NCBI GenBank assembly: GCA_029779435.1
Contig: JAKPAM010000076.1
Coordinates: 1-64,000, forward strand
Source of the DNA: Pseudomonadota bacterium
Lineage (GTDB): Bacteria; Pseudomonadota; Gammaproteobacteria; Burkholderiales; Burkholderiaceae_E
DNA length: 64,000 nucleotides
Direction: 5' to 3'
Part shown: piece by piece, positions 1 to 8,675 of the stretch
Layout: every line of letters begins with the position of its first letter
How positions within the stretch are numbered: position 1 is the first letter of the stretch
Notes under the pieces: generated by a model
What the model saw: only the letters and a program-made list of their open reading frames with translations
Databases searched by the model: none
Told to the model about the DNA's origin: nothing
Program-made: the position numbers and the translations under genes

Positions 1-2699
1 CCGCTGACATCGCGCGCGCGCTGGGTGGTTTCACCCGCGAAGGGGACTACTACGAGAGTGAGGACTACCTGCTGTCGTCGGCGGTCGGCCACCTGCTCGA
101 GATCACCGCCCCCGAGGAATTCGAGGTCAAGCGCGGTAAATGGTCGTTCGCCCATCTGCCGGTGATTCCCCCGCACTTCGACCTCAAACCGATCTCGCGC
201 GGCGAGGACCGGCTCAAGGTCCTGACGCGGCTGATCAAGCGCAAGGACGTCACCGAACTGATCAACGCCTGCGACGCGGGCCGCGAGGGCGAGCTGATAT
301 TCAGGCTGATCGCCCAGCATGCGAAGGCCAAGCAGCCATGCAAACGGCTGTGGCTGCAATCGATGACGCCCTCGGCGATCCGCGAGGCCTTCGGCAACCT
401 GCGCAGCGACGCGCAGATGCGGCCGCTGGCGGACGCGGCGCGCTGCCGTTCCGAAGCCGACTGGCTGGTCGGCATCAACGGCACGCGGGCGATGACGGCA
501 TTCAACTCGCGCGACGGCGGCTTCTACCTGACGACCGTCGGCCGCGTGCAGACCCCGACGCTGGCGATCGTCGTCGAGCGCGAAGAGCGGATCAAGCGCT
601 TCGTGTCGCGCGAATACTTCGAGATCAAAGCGACGTTCGGCGCCAAAGCCGGCACTTACGAAGGGCGCTGGTTCGATCCGCAGTTCAAGAAGAACGACGA
701 TGCCGAGGCGCGCGCCGAACGTCTGTGGGCGCGCGGCACGGCCGACGCGATCGCCGACGCGTGCCGGGACAAGCCCGGGCAGGTCACCGAGGAATCCAAG
801 CCGACCACGCAGGCGGCCCCCGCGCTGTTCGACCTGACGACGCTGCAACGCGAGGCCAACTCGCGTTTCGGCTTCTCGGCCAAGACGACGCTATCGATCG
901 CCCAGGCGCTGTACGAGAAGCACAAGGTGCTGACGTACCCGCGGACCGACTCGCGCGCGCTGCCCGAGGACTACGTGGGCACGGTCAAGGCCACGATGAA
1001 GATGTTCGCCGAGAGCGCGAACCCGGCCAATCCCTACGCCCCGTTCGCCGGCAAGATCATCGACCAAGGCTGGGTCAAACCCAACAAGCGGATCTTCGAC
1101 AACAGCAAGGTGTCGGACCACTTCGCGATCATCCCGACGCTGCAGGAGCCCAAGTCGCTCAGCGACGCTGAGCAGAAGATCTATGACATGGTCACGCGCC
1201 GCTTCCTGGCGATCTTCTATCCGGCGGCCGAATACCTGGTGACGACGCGGATCACCGTCGTCGAAGGCCATTCGTTCAAGACCGAAGGCCGCGTGCTGGT
1301 CAACGCCGGCTGGCTGGCCGTGCACGGCCGCACCGCGAGCCAGGACGGCGCCAACCTCGTGCCGATCGAATCGAAGGAAACCGTCCACACCGAATCGATC
1401 GACGTCAACGTGCTGGCCACCAAGCCGCCGCCGCGCTACACCGAGGCGACGCTGCTGTCGGCGATGGAAGGCGCGGGCAAGCTCGTCGAGGACGACGAAC
1501 TGCGCGAGGCGATGGCCGCAAAGGGCCTCGGTACGCCGGCCACGCGCGCGGCGATCATCGAGGGCCTGATCGCCGACACCTACCTGATCCGCGAAGGCCG
1601 CGAGCTGGTGCCCACGACCAAGGCGTTCCAGCTGCTGACGCTGCTGCGCGGGCTGGGCGTGTCCGAGCTGACGATGCCCGAACTGACTGGCGGCTGGGAG
1701 CACAAGCTGGCGCTGATGGAGCGCGGCCAGCTCGATCGCGACGAGTTCATGCAAGAGATCGCCGAGATGGCCCGCCAGGTCGTCGAGCGCGCCAAGAACT
1801 ACAAGCTCGAGACGGTGCCCGGCGACTACGCGACGCTATCGGCGCCCTGCCCCAAGTGCGGCGGCGTGGTCAAGGAGAACTACCGACGCTTCGCGTGCAC
1901 GCAATGCGACTTCTCGATCACCAAGACGCCGGGCAGCCGCGCGCTGGAGGTCGACGAGGTCGAAACGCTGCTGCGTGACCGCACGATCGGCCCGCTGCAA
2001 GGCTTCCGCAGCCGCCTGGGCCGCCCGTTCGCGGCGATCCTGAAGATCACGCCCGAGTTCAAGCTGGAGTTCGACTTCGGCCAGAGCAACGACGAAGGCG
2101 ATGGCGAACCGGTCGACTTCTCCGGACAGGTGTCGCTGGGCAAGTGCCCGAAGTGCGCCGACGGACAGGTGTTCGAGCACGGCATGAGCTACGTGTGCCA
2201 CCACAGCGTCGAGCAGCCCCGGACCTGCGACTTCCGGTCGGGCAAGGTCATCCTGCAGCAGGAGATCTCGCCCGAGCAGATGCGCAAGCTGCTGGTCGAC
2301 GGACGCACCGACCTGCTGCAGGGCTTCGTGTCGTCACGCACGCGACGCAAGTTCAAGGCCTTCCTGGTCGTCGGCAAGGACGGCAAGGTCAGCTTCGAGT
2401 TCGAACCGAGACCGGCCAAAGGCGCGGCGCCCAAGACTGCCACGAAGGCCGCCGCCAAGACCGGAGGCAAGACGGGCGTATCGGCGGACGACGACGCCGG
2501 CGACGGTGACGCTGCGGTCGATTCGGATGGGGCCGGCGCGGACGACGACGGCGGCGCGGTGACCGTGCGCAAACGTGCGGCCAAGAGCGCCGCAGCGACG
2601 GCTGGCGGAGGGACGGCCGCGCGCCGCCCGGCCAAGGCCGCCACCAAGGCCGCCAGCACCGGCGCGCGCGCCAAAGCCGGCACCGGCAAGACGCGCTAA
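1..2699 (+). CDS. topB: DNA topoisomerase III, 5' end outside window
   Basis: Type IA topoisomerase that relaxes and decatenates DNA in the cytoplasm. The reading frame is open from base 3, with text (ADIARALGGFTREGDYY) that matches the region just after the usual N-terminus, so only about a dozen residues are missing. The TOPRIM acidic motif DAGREGE lies near visible residue 91 and the active-site tyrosine is in YPRTDSR (Tyr codon 936-938). Two C-terminal cysteine clusters (CPKCGG...CTQCDF, and a later KCPKCADG block) look like zinc fingers. The last ~95 residues are a Lys/Ala-rich tail, probably for DNA contact. A GTG at 162 is an internal valine, not the start. Family assignment is secure. 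Confidence 0.95.
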   Translation, partial: ADIARALGGFTREGDYYESEDYLLSSAVGHLLEITAPEEFEVKRGKWSFAHLPVIPPHFDLKPISRGEDRLKVLTRLIKRKDVTELINACDAGREGELIFRLIAQHAKAKQPCKRLWLQSMTPSAIREAFGNLRSDAQMRPLADAARCRSEADWLVGINGTRAMTAFNSRDGGFYLTTVGRVQTPTLAIVVEREERIKRFVSREYFEIKATFGAKAGTYEGRWFDPQFKKNDDAEARAERLWARGTADAIADACRDKPGQVTEESKPTTQAAPALFDLTTLQREANSRFGFSAKTTLSIAQALYEKHKVLTYPRTDSRALPEDYVGTVKATMKMFAESANPANPYAPFAGKIIDQGWVKPNKRIFDNSKVSDHFAIIPTLQEPKSLSDAEQKIYDMVTRRFLAIFYPAAEYLVTTRITVVEGHSFKTEGRVLVNAGWLAVHGRTASQDGANLVPIESKETVHTESIDVNVLATKPPPRYTEATLLSAMEGAGKLVEDDELREAMAAKGLGTPATRAAIIEGLIADTYLIREGRELVPTTKAFQLLTLLRGLGVSELTMPELTGGWEHKLALMERGQLDRDEFMQEIAEMARQVVERAKNYKLETVPGDYATLSAPCPKCGGVVKENYRRFACTQCDFSITKTPGSRALEVDEVETLLRDRTIGPLQGFRSRLGRPFAAILKITPEFKLEFDFGQSNDEGDGEPVDFSGQVSLGKCPKCADGQVFEHGMSYVCHHSVEQPRTCDFRSGKVILQQEISPEQMRKLLVDGRTDLLQGFVSSRTRRKFKAFLVVGKDGKVSFEFEPRPAKGAAPKTATKAAAKTGGKTGVSADDDAGDGDAAVDSDGAGADDDGGAVTVRKRAAKSAAATAGGGTAARRPAKAATKAASTGARAKAGTGKTR

Positions 2700-2798
2700 G
2701 CGCGGGCTCGGGGCCCTCGTTTCGCGCCTCCTGTCGGCAACGGACGCGAAAAAGCGACATCCCGCGAGCACGCCGAGCATCGCCGCAGCCGATCCGGC

Positions 2799-2804
2799 TA
2801 TATT
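2799..2804 (+). promoter_or_regulatory. Possible -10 box placing the transcript start on the chaC ATG
   Basis: TATATT ends six bases before the ATG at 2811, and no Shine-Dalgarno sequence precedes that ATG. If this is the -10 element, the mRNA would be leaderless. No good -35 hexamer is visible 16-18 bases upstream, so the call is weak. Confidence 0.3.
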
Positions 2805-2810
2805 CGTCGG

Positions 2811-3398
2811 ATGGACAAAGTGCAGGCAAGCCGGCAGGTCGACTGGGTGTTCGCCTACGGATCGCTGATCTGGAACCCCGAGATCGACTTCGACCATGCC
2901 GAGCTGGTCAGGGTCCACGGCTTTCATCGCGCGTTCTGCATTCGCTCGACCCATCATCGCGGCACGCCCGATCGCCCCGGTGTCGTGCTCGGCCTCGATC
3001 GCGGCGGCAGCTGCGTCGGCATGGCATTCCGCCTGCGGCCGGAAACCCGCGCCGAATCGATCGACCTCCTGTATGAGCGCGAGATGCAGTATTCGGTCTA
3101 CGTCCCGATGCTGGTCGGGACGTCGCTGACCGACGGCACGCGCATCCGCGCGCTGACCTTCGTCGCCAATCGCGCCAACATCGCGTACCAACGCCTGGCG
3201 GAAGACGAAATCCTGCGGCGCATGCAGTGCTGCGCCGGCCAGCGCGGCGCCAACGTCGACTATCTGCTCAATACGTGGCATTCGCTGCAGCAGCGCGGCG
3301 TTCACGACGAAATGCTGGCACGATTGGCACAGAACGTCCGGCTCGCCGCCCGGGCGACGCCGTCGCCCGCTTCACCGATCGCGGTCGCCGCCGCCTGA
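2811..3398 (+). CDS. chaC: ChaC-type gamma-glutamylcyclotransferase
   Basis: A 195-residue cytosolic enzyme of the ChaC/GGCT fold, which is known to cleave glutathione to 5-oxoproline and Cys-Gly. The signature FAYGSLIWNP at residues 14-23 forms the substrate-binding loop, and the YEREM segment near residue 90 carries the expected catalytic glutamate. Length fits the family. The gene stands alone after topB. Its upstream region has a TATATT close to the ATG and no obvious ribosome site. Other glutathione genes (gst, gor, gshA) are in the window but not in the same operon. Substrate specificity is inferred from the family. Confidence 0.85.
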   Translation: MDKVQASRQVDWVFAYGSLIWNPEIDFDHAELVRVHGFHRAFCIRSTHHRGTPDRPGVVLGLDRGGSCVGMAFRLRPETRAESIDLLYEREMQYSVYVPMLVGTSLTDGTRIRALTFVANRANIAYQRLAEDEILRRMQCCAGQRGANVDYLLNTWHSLQQRGVHDEMLARLAQNVRLAARATPSPASPIAVAAA

Positions 3399-3418
3399 AC
3401 GGCCGAGAACGGCGCGGA

Positions 3419-3961
3419 TCAGTGCGAATCCTCCGGCTCCACGCCGATCGCCACCAGCACGCGCGACACCATATTGTACGCCGCGACGGTCGCGATCAGC
3501 TCGAACATCAACCGGTCGCTGCCCAATAGCCGCCGCGCGCGATCGAACGTCGCGTCCGACACGGCGACGTGGCGCGTGCTCTCGATCGTGAACGCCAGCA
3601 CCGCGCGCTCGCGCTCGTCGAACAGCGCCGCATCGACCGCGGCCTCATCGATCCGACGCAATGCGTCGGCCTGCCCCTGCGTCGCTCCGGCCGCGATCAG
3701 CAACGGCGCATGGTGCACATACTCGTACTCGGCGCCGTTGACGATCGCGACGGCGCACATCGCCAATTCACGCAGCCTGGGCTCCAGCGCCAGATCGCCG
3801 CGCATCGCGCCGAGAAACACGTTCCAACCGTGCGCGACCGCCGGACTGTGCAACAGTTGCCGATCCAGGTGCAGCAACCGCCCGCCCCGCCGCTGGCGGA
3901 TCGCGTCGACGACGGTGGACGGCTCGGCCAGATCGGCCGGCAGATAAGGCAATCGGGGCAC
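3419..3961 (-). CDS. Carboxymuconolactone decarboxylase / AhpD-like protein
   Basis: A 180-residue helical protein resembling the CMD/AhpD superfamily: the block RELAMCAVAIVNGAEYEYVHH is followed by a conserved small-residue helix (APLLIAAGATQGQADAL). The CxxC of true AhpD peroxidase partners is absent; the corresponding place holds Glu and His (EYEYVHH), as in CMD-like members of uncertain activity. The GTG start is preceded by AGGAG seven bases away. It is convergent with chaC and divergent from the glutathione transferase. A specific reaction cannot be assigned. Confidence 0.75.
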   Translation of the reverse strand: MPRLPYLPADLAEPSTVVDAIRQRRGGRLLHLDRQLLHSPAVAHGWNVFLGAMRGDLALEPRLRELAMCAVAIVNGAEYEYVHHAPLLIAAGATQGQADALRRIDEAAVDAALFDERERAVLAFTIESTRHVAVSDATFDRARRLLGSDRLMFELIATVAAYNMVSRVLVAIGVEPEDSH

Positions 3962-4100
3962 GGATTTCTCCTATCGAAACGTAACGGACCGGCCGGCCGC
4001 CCCGACCCGAGGCGGCGTTGGCAGTGGACTAGAATGCGGACTCCATCGTGATCACGCCGACGCGGTCACGGCATCCGGTCGGACACAGGACTCCCACGAC

Positions 4101-4709
4101 ATGAAACTCTATTACGCCCCCGGCGCCTGCTCGATGACGCCGCACATCGTCCTCAACGAACTGGGCCTGCCGTACGAGGCGGTCAAGGTCGACTTGAAGA
4201 CCAAGACGGTTGCCGGCGGAGACAGTTTCGTCAAGATCAATCCCAAGGGCTATGTGCCGGCCATCGAACTGGATGACGGCCGGCACCTGACCGAGGTCGC
4301 CGCAATCGTCCTGTACCTGGCCGACCTGAAGCCCGAGGCGGGATTGGCGCCGGCGAACGGCACGTTCGAACGCTACCAGCTCGTCGAATGGCTGACGTTC
4401 ATCTCCAGCGAGATCCACAAGGGCATGGGCACGCTGTTCAACCCCACCGTCTCGCCCGACTGGCGCCAGGCATCGATCGACAGGCTGAACAACCGATTCG
4501 ACTGGCTGAGCAAGCAGCTCGACGGCAAGCCCTACTTGATGGGTGATGCGTTCACGATTGCCGACGCCTACCTGTTCAACATCCTGAGCTGGGCCCGGCT
4601 GGTCAAGTTCGACCTCGATCCGTGGCCCACGCTGGGCGACTACGCGGGTCGCATCGGCGCCCGCCCGGCGGTCATCGAGACACTCAAGTCCGAAGGACTG
4701 CTGCGCTGA
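4101..4709 (+). CDS. gst: Beta-class glutathione S-transferase
   Basis: A 202-residue cytosolic transferase. The N-terminal thioredoxin-like half begins MKLYYAPGACSMTPHIVL; Cys10 is the residue that forms a mixed disulfide with glutathione in bacterial beta-class enzymes. The C-terminal helical half contains the N-capping region FTIADAYLFNIL. A TAGAAT at 4030-4035 could be its -10 element, without a clear -35. The gene lies 96 bases ahead of an SMP-30 gene on the same strand, so the two may be co-transcribed with the M20 hydrolase. The physiological electrophile is unknown. Confidence 0.9.
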   Translation: MKLYYAPGACSMTPHIVLNELGLPYEAVKVDLKTKTVAGGDSFVKINPKGYVPAIELDDGRHLTEVAAIVLYLADLKPEAGLAPANGTFERYQLVEWLTFISSEIHKGMGTLFNPTVSPDWRQASIDRLNNRFDWLSKQLDGKPYLMGDAFTIADAYLFNILSWARLVKFDLDPWPTLGDYAGRIGARPAVIETLKSEGLLR

Positions 4710-4805
4710 CGCAACGGCGGCGCCGGCCAACGCGATAGCGCGGCGAAGCCGAGGGGACGTCCGAGATCCCCACGACGACAAGACACGACAACAGGAGACA
4801 CCCCG

Positions 4806-5744
4806 ATGAAGATTCGCGAAATCGCGACCGGTCTGCAATTTCCCGAAGGGCCGGTCGCGCTCGACGACGGTTCGCTGCTGGTCGTCGAGATCGCGCGCGG
4901 TACGCTGACGCGCATCAAGCCCGACGGCAGGACCACCGTCATTTCCGAACTGGGCGGCGGCCCCAATGGCGCCGCCATCGGCCCGGACGGCCACGTCTAC
5001 GTCTGCAACAACGGCGGTTTTCGCTGGCATCGCAATGGCGACATGCTGCTTCCGGTCGGTCAGGCCGACGACTATGCCGGCGGGCGCATCGAACGCGTCG
5101 ACCTGTCGACCGGCCGCTTCGAGCGCGTCTACGACGGCTTCGAAGGCCTGGACGGACAAGCCCACACGCTGCGCGGCCCCAACGACCTCGTATTCGACGC
5201 CCACGGCGGCTTCTGGTTCACCGACCTGGGCAAGACGCGGCGGCGCGAGACCGACCGCGGCGGCATCTACTACGGGCGTGCCGACGGGACGGCACTGGTC
5301 GAGGTCGCGCACCCGGTAACGACACCCAACGGCATCGGCTTGTCGCCCGATGGCAAGACTGTCTACTTCGCCGAGACCGAAGGTGCTCGCCTGTGGGCAC
5401 TGGATGTCACCGGTCCCGGTCAGGTCACCCGACATCCGTTTCCGTCGCCCAACGGCAGCAGGCTGGTCGGCCAACCCGGCGGGCCGCCGCTCCAGCGTTT
5501 CGACTCGCTGGCCGTCGACAGCGAAGGCCACGTCCTGGTCGCCACGTTGATGCATGGCGGGATCACACGCTTCTCGCCCGACGGGCAACACCGCGTGTTC
5601 ACTCCGATGCCGGACGCCTTCACGACCAACCTGTGCTTCGGCGGCCCCGATCTGCGCACGCTCTATGTCACGTTGTCAGGCAAGGGCAGCGTGATCGCCA
5701 TCGATGAATGGCCGGTTCCCGGCCTCAAACTGCAGAATCAATGA
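4806..5744 (+). CDS. SMP-30/gluconolactonase family lactone hydrolase
   Basis: A 312-residue six-bladed propeller protein of the SMP-30/LRE family, metal-dependent lactone or ester hydrolases. Visible signatures are FPEGPVALDDGSLL near residue 14 (first metal-ligand Glu), GPNDLVFDAHGGFWFTD near 120-136, and TPNGIGLSPDGKTVYFAET near 174. AGGAGA lies eight bases before the ATG. The next gene, an M20 amidohydrolase, starts only 13 bases after the stop, so they likely form an operon, perhaps for breakdown of an acylated or lactonised compound. The true substrate cannot be read from sequence. Confidence 0.85.
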   Translation: MKIREIATGLQFPEGPVALDDGSLLVVEIARGTLTRIKPDGRTTVISELGGGPNGAAIGPDGHVYVCNNGGFRWHRNGDMLLPVGQADDYAGGRIERVDLSTGRFERVYDGFEGLDGQAHTLRGPNDLVFDAHGGFWFTDLGKTRRRETDRGGIYYGRADGTALVEVAHPVTTPNGIGLSPDGKTVYFAETEGARLWALDVTGPGQVTRHPFPSPNGSRLVGQPGGPPLQRFDSLAVDSEGHVLVATLMHGGITRFSPDGQHRVFTPMPDAFTTNLCFGGPDLRTLYVTLSGKGSVIAIDEWPVPGLKLQNQ

Positions 5745-5757
5745 CAGGAACCCCATC

Positions 5758-7002
5758 ATGAGCCAGCCGACCGAACCGACAGCTACGGGCGGCGATACGG
5801 CCATCGCCGTCACACCACCGCCCGCCCACGCGGCCCTGCCCGAAGCGCTGCTCGGCCAGCATGCGGAGATGGCGGCCTGGCGGCGCGATCTGCACGCCAA
5901 TCCGGAACTCTGCTTCGAGGAGACCCGCACCGCGCAACTCGTCGCGCAGCGACTCGAAAGCTTCGGCTACGAGATCCATCGCGGCATCGGCAAGACCGGC
6001 GTCGTCGGCGTGCTGCGGAACGGCACGTCGACGCGGTCGATCGGCCTGCGCGCCGACATGGACGCGCTGCCGATCGCCGAGGCCAACCTGTTCGGTCACC
6101 GCTCGATCCGCGAAGGCAGGATGCACGCCTGCGGCCACGACGGCCACACCGCGATGCTGCTGGGCGCCGCCAAGTACCTGGCCCGCACCCGTCGGTTCGA
6201 CGGCATCGTCAACCTGATCTTCCAGCCGGCCGAAGAAGGGCTCGGCGGCGCCGTCGCGATGATCGAGGACGGCCTGTTCGAGCGCTTTCCGTGCGATACC
6301 GTGTTCGCGATGCACAACCGGCCCAAGCTGGCAGTCGGCCGCTTCGCGGTACGGACCGGTCCGGCGATGGCCGGTGGCGCGTTCTTCGACATCCATATCA
6401 CCGGCGTCGGCGCGCATGGCGCGCGGCCCGAAACGGGCGTCGATGCGCTGATGGTCGGCGCGCATATCGCCACCGCGCTGCAGATGATCGTCTCGCGCAA
6501 CGTACCGCCCGTCGAGACGGCCGTGCTGTCGATCACGCAGTTCCACGCCGGCGATGCTTATAACGTGATCCCGCAGACCGCCGTGTTGCGCGGCACCGTG
6601 CGCGCGTTCCGTACCGACCTGATGCAGCGGATCGAAACGCTGATGCGCCGCACGATCGAGAATGTCGCGCAGGGCCTGGGCGCGGCCGCGAGCCTTGATT
6701 TCCGGATCAACTTCGCGCCGGTCGTCAACGACGGCGAGCAGGCCGACTTCGCCGCCGCGATCTGCACCGAACTGGTCGGTGCGGACAACGTCCAGCGCAA
6801 CCCGCCGCTGATCATGGGATCCGAGGATTTCTCGTTCATGCTGAACGAAGTGCCGGGCTGCTACCTGAACATCGGCAACGGCGACGTCGAGGGCGCGTGC
6901 GAGGTGCACAACCCGATGTATGACTTCAACGATCAGGCATTGCCGCTAGGCGCGGCGTTCTTCGTGCGGACGGTGGAGAAGAAACTGGCACCAGTCGCCT
7001 GA
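5758..7002 (+). CDS. M20D amidohydrolase (hippurate/IAA-amino-acid hydrolase type)
   Basis: A 414-residue metallopeptidase-fold enzyme that hydrolyses N-acyl amino acids. Metal-binding motifs seen are HACGHDGH, the QPAEEG pair of glutamates and the late MGSEDFSFML block; the dimerisation-domain histidine lies in GVGAHGARPE. The start at 5758 is preferred over an in-frame ATG at 5704 because AGGAA sits seven bases upstream and the earlier codon lies inside the preceding gene. About 25 poorly conserved residues precede the catalytic domain. It follows the SMP-30 gene closely. Substrate is inferred only to class level. Confidence 0.87.
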   Translation: MSQPTEPTATGGDTAIAVTPPPAHAALPEALLGQHAEMAAWRRDLHANPELCFEETRTAQLVAQRLESFGYEIHRGIGKTGVVGVLRNGTSTRSIGLRADMDALPIAEANLFGHRSIREGRMHACGHDGHTAMLLGAAKYLARTRRFDGIVNLIFQPAEEGLGGAVAMIEDGLFERFPCDTVFAMHNRPKLAVGRFAVRTGPAMAGGAFFDIHITGVGAHGARPETGVDALMVGAHIATALQMIVSRNVPPVETAVLSITQFHAGDAYNVIPQTAVLRGTVRAFRTDLMQRIETLMRRTIENVAQGLGAAASLDFRINFAPVVNDGEQADFAAAICTELVGADNVQRNPPLIMGSEDFSFMLNEVPGCYLNIGNGDVEGACEVHNPMYDFNDQALPLGAAFFVRTVEKKLAPVA

Positions 7003-7060
7003 TCCGCGATCACCCGGCTAGCGTCGCTTCACGCCAGGACGGAACCCGAGTGGACGAGCC

Positions 7061-8287
7061 CTAACGCGATGATGCCGACGGGCGCTCGACATCGGAGCCG
7101 GTTCGCAGCCAAGGCCCCCGCCGGTTCGATTGTCCTTCGGTCGCCTTCGGTTCATCTCGTGGCGCCCGTCCGGCCAGGTCCATACCGGGTTGCAGCCGTC
7201 GCCACAGCGCCAACGAGCCAAAGAAGTAGATCGCAAACAACACGACCAGGCCATAGAACATCACTGCCTGCGGCCAGTGCAACCGCCAGCCGACGATGCC
7301 GATCGCACCGCACAGCAGACATGCCAGTTGCAAAACCAGAACTGCGCGGCCGACAGGCAGCCCAATGGCCAACAACAGATGGTGCATATGCCGACGATCC
7401 GGCGTCATCGGCGTCACCCCGCAGGCCAGGCGACGTGCAAAGCAGGCGAACATATCGATCAACGGCACCGCCACGATCCAGCCGACAGCCGCCGCCGGCG
7501 CACTGGCCGCACCATAGCCTCCGGCCAGATGCACGCACAGAGCAGCGATGGTGAATCCCAGCATCATGCTGCCGGCGTCACCGAGAAACATCGCGGCGGT
7601 CGACCGCCACGGCGTGCGCTGGTTGAACACGAGAAAAGCCAGCGTCGCACCGATCAGGACAGCGATCGCACGCGCCGTGCCGATTGCCTGCTCGGCGTCG
7701 GCGATCATCGCCCCTCCGCTGAACACCCACAGATCCCGCGAAACCAGCACAAACCCCACCAGCAGCCACCACAGCGAGGCGGCCACCAGGCCCCCCGCCA
7801 TGCCATCGATGCCATCGGTCATGTTGATCGCATTGGTCAGTGCTGCGATACCCAAAACCGTGAACGGCAATGCCAGCACGCCAAGGCCCAACTCGAACGG
7901 GCCGAGGCTGCGCCCGAGAGATGGCAATACCCACTCCGCCGACTCGGCCACTAGTATCGCGGCGACCAGTTGAACCGTCAGGCGAAAACGCGCCCGGATC
8001 GGGAACCGGTCGTCGATGAACGCAATCACGAAAATCATCGCCGCGGCGGCCCAGAGTTGCCAGGCGGGCGGATTCCACAAATGGCCGCTGAGGATCATGA
8101 TCGCGGCCGTCGACGCGATCAGCAGACCGCCCGCCAATGGCACCGAACCGACGTGCAGCTTGCGATGATTCGGTTTGTCGAGCCAGCCGATTCGCACGAC
8201 CAAGCCGCGCACCGGTGCAACGAGCAGCAACGCGAGCGCGAAAGCCGCTAAACCAAGTAGCAAAAGCTGAAGCTCAGAAGAATGCAT
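7061..8287 (-). CDS. wecA: WecA/MraY-type undecaprenyl-phosphate sugar-1-phosphate transferase
   Basis: A 408-residue polytopic inner-membrane enzyme that starts lipid-linked glycan synthesis by moving a HexNAc-1-phosphate from UDP to undecaprenyl phosphate. Family motifs are present in order: DKPNHRKLH near residue 37, the Mg-binding FIDDRF at 91-95, NAINMTDGIDGMAGG at 152-166, and the cytoplasmic histidine motif RRHMHHLL near 297. Around eleven hydrophobic segments are visible. It is convergent with the M20 gene and divergent from wzc across a 388-base gap. A second, unrelated initiating transferase lies at 33534. The exact sugar is not determinable. Confidence 0.85.
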   Translation of the reverse strand: MHSSELQLLLLGLAAFALALLLVAPVRGLVVRIGWLDKPNHRKLHVGSVPLAGGLLIASTAAIMILSGHLWNPPAWQLWAAAAMIFVIAFIDDRFPIRARFRLTVQLVAAILVAESAEWVLPSLGRSLGPFELGLGVLALPFTVLGIAALTNAINMTDGIDGMAGGLVAASLWWLLVGFVLVSRDLWVFSGGAMIADAEQAIGTARAIAVLIGATLAFLVFNQRTPWRSTAAMFLGDAGSMMLGFTIAALCVHLAGGYGAASAPAAAVGWIVAVPLIDMFACFARRLACGVTPMTPDRRHMHHLLLAIGLPVGRAVLVLQLACLLCGAIGIVGWRLHWPQAVMFYGLVVLFAIYFFGSLALWRRLQPGMDLAGRAPRDEPKATEGQSNRRGPWLRTGSDVERPSASSR

Positions 8288-8675
8288 GGGTACGCCCGCG
8301 GGTTCTCCGATCGTCCGGCCTCGAGTTGATCACGGTAGCGCACTCTGGATGCCGGACACCAATACCAATAGCGCGAAACGTTCTATGGCGAGATAGAATC
8401 CGTCACATTCTGCCCTCATCGACGTCGTTCAGACCGTCGGTCGCACGTCAGGGCAAAATATTGCAAACCGGAATCGGACGAAATGGAACGAGATCCGACG
8501 CGACAGCACGCTTCCCGCCCGTCCCTGGGCGGGGATGTACTATAGCAAACTGGACAGTTCCCCGTCTGTCAGTCGACATCGTCAAAATGCATGGCCGTTC
8601 CCGTGACTTGTTTCACCGGGAGGCCATGCCGATCCGCCTATCATCGCCTCTGCAACGCCCCCGATACACGAATCT
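8288..8675. other. Divergent intergenic region upstream of the polysaccharide operon
   Basis: No coding gene is seen. It separates the WecA-type gene from wzc and must hold promoters in both directions. A stem-loop with arms CCCGCCC (8514-8520) and GGGCGGG (8527-8533) and a six-base loop stands just before TACTAT (8539-8544), a possible -10 element for the wzc direction. The stretch around 8454-8468 is AT-rich compared with its surroundings. Confidence 0.5.
8514..8533 (+). promoter_or_regulatory. GC stem-loop ahead of the wzc operon
   Basis: Perfect 7-bp inverted repeat CCCGCCC/GGGCGGG with loop GTCCCT. It is followed within six bases by a TACTAT. It could be an operator, an RNA structure or the end of an upstream transcript; it lacks a U-tract, so a simple terminator is unlikely. 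Confidence 0.35.
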
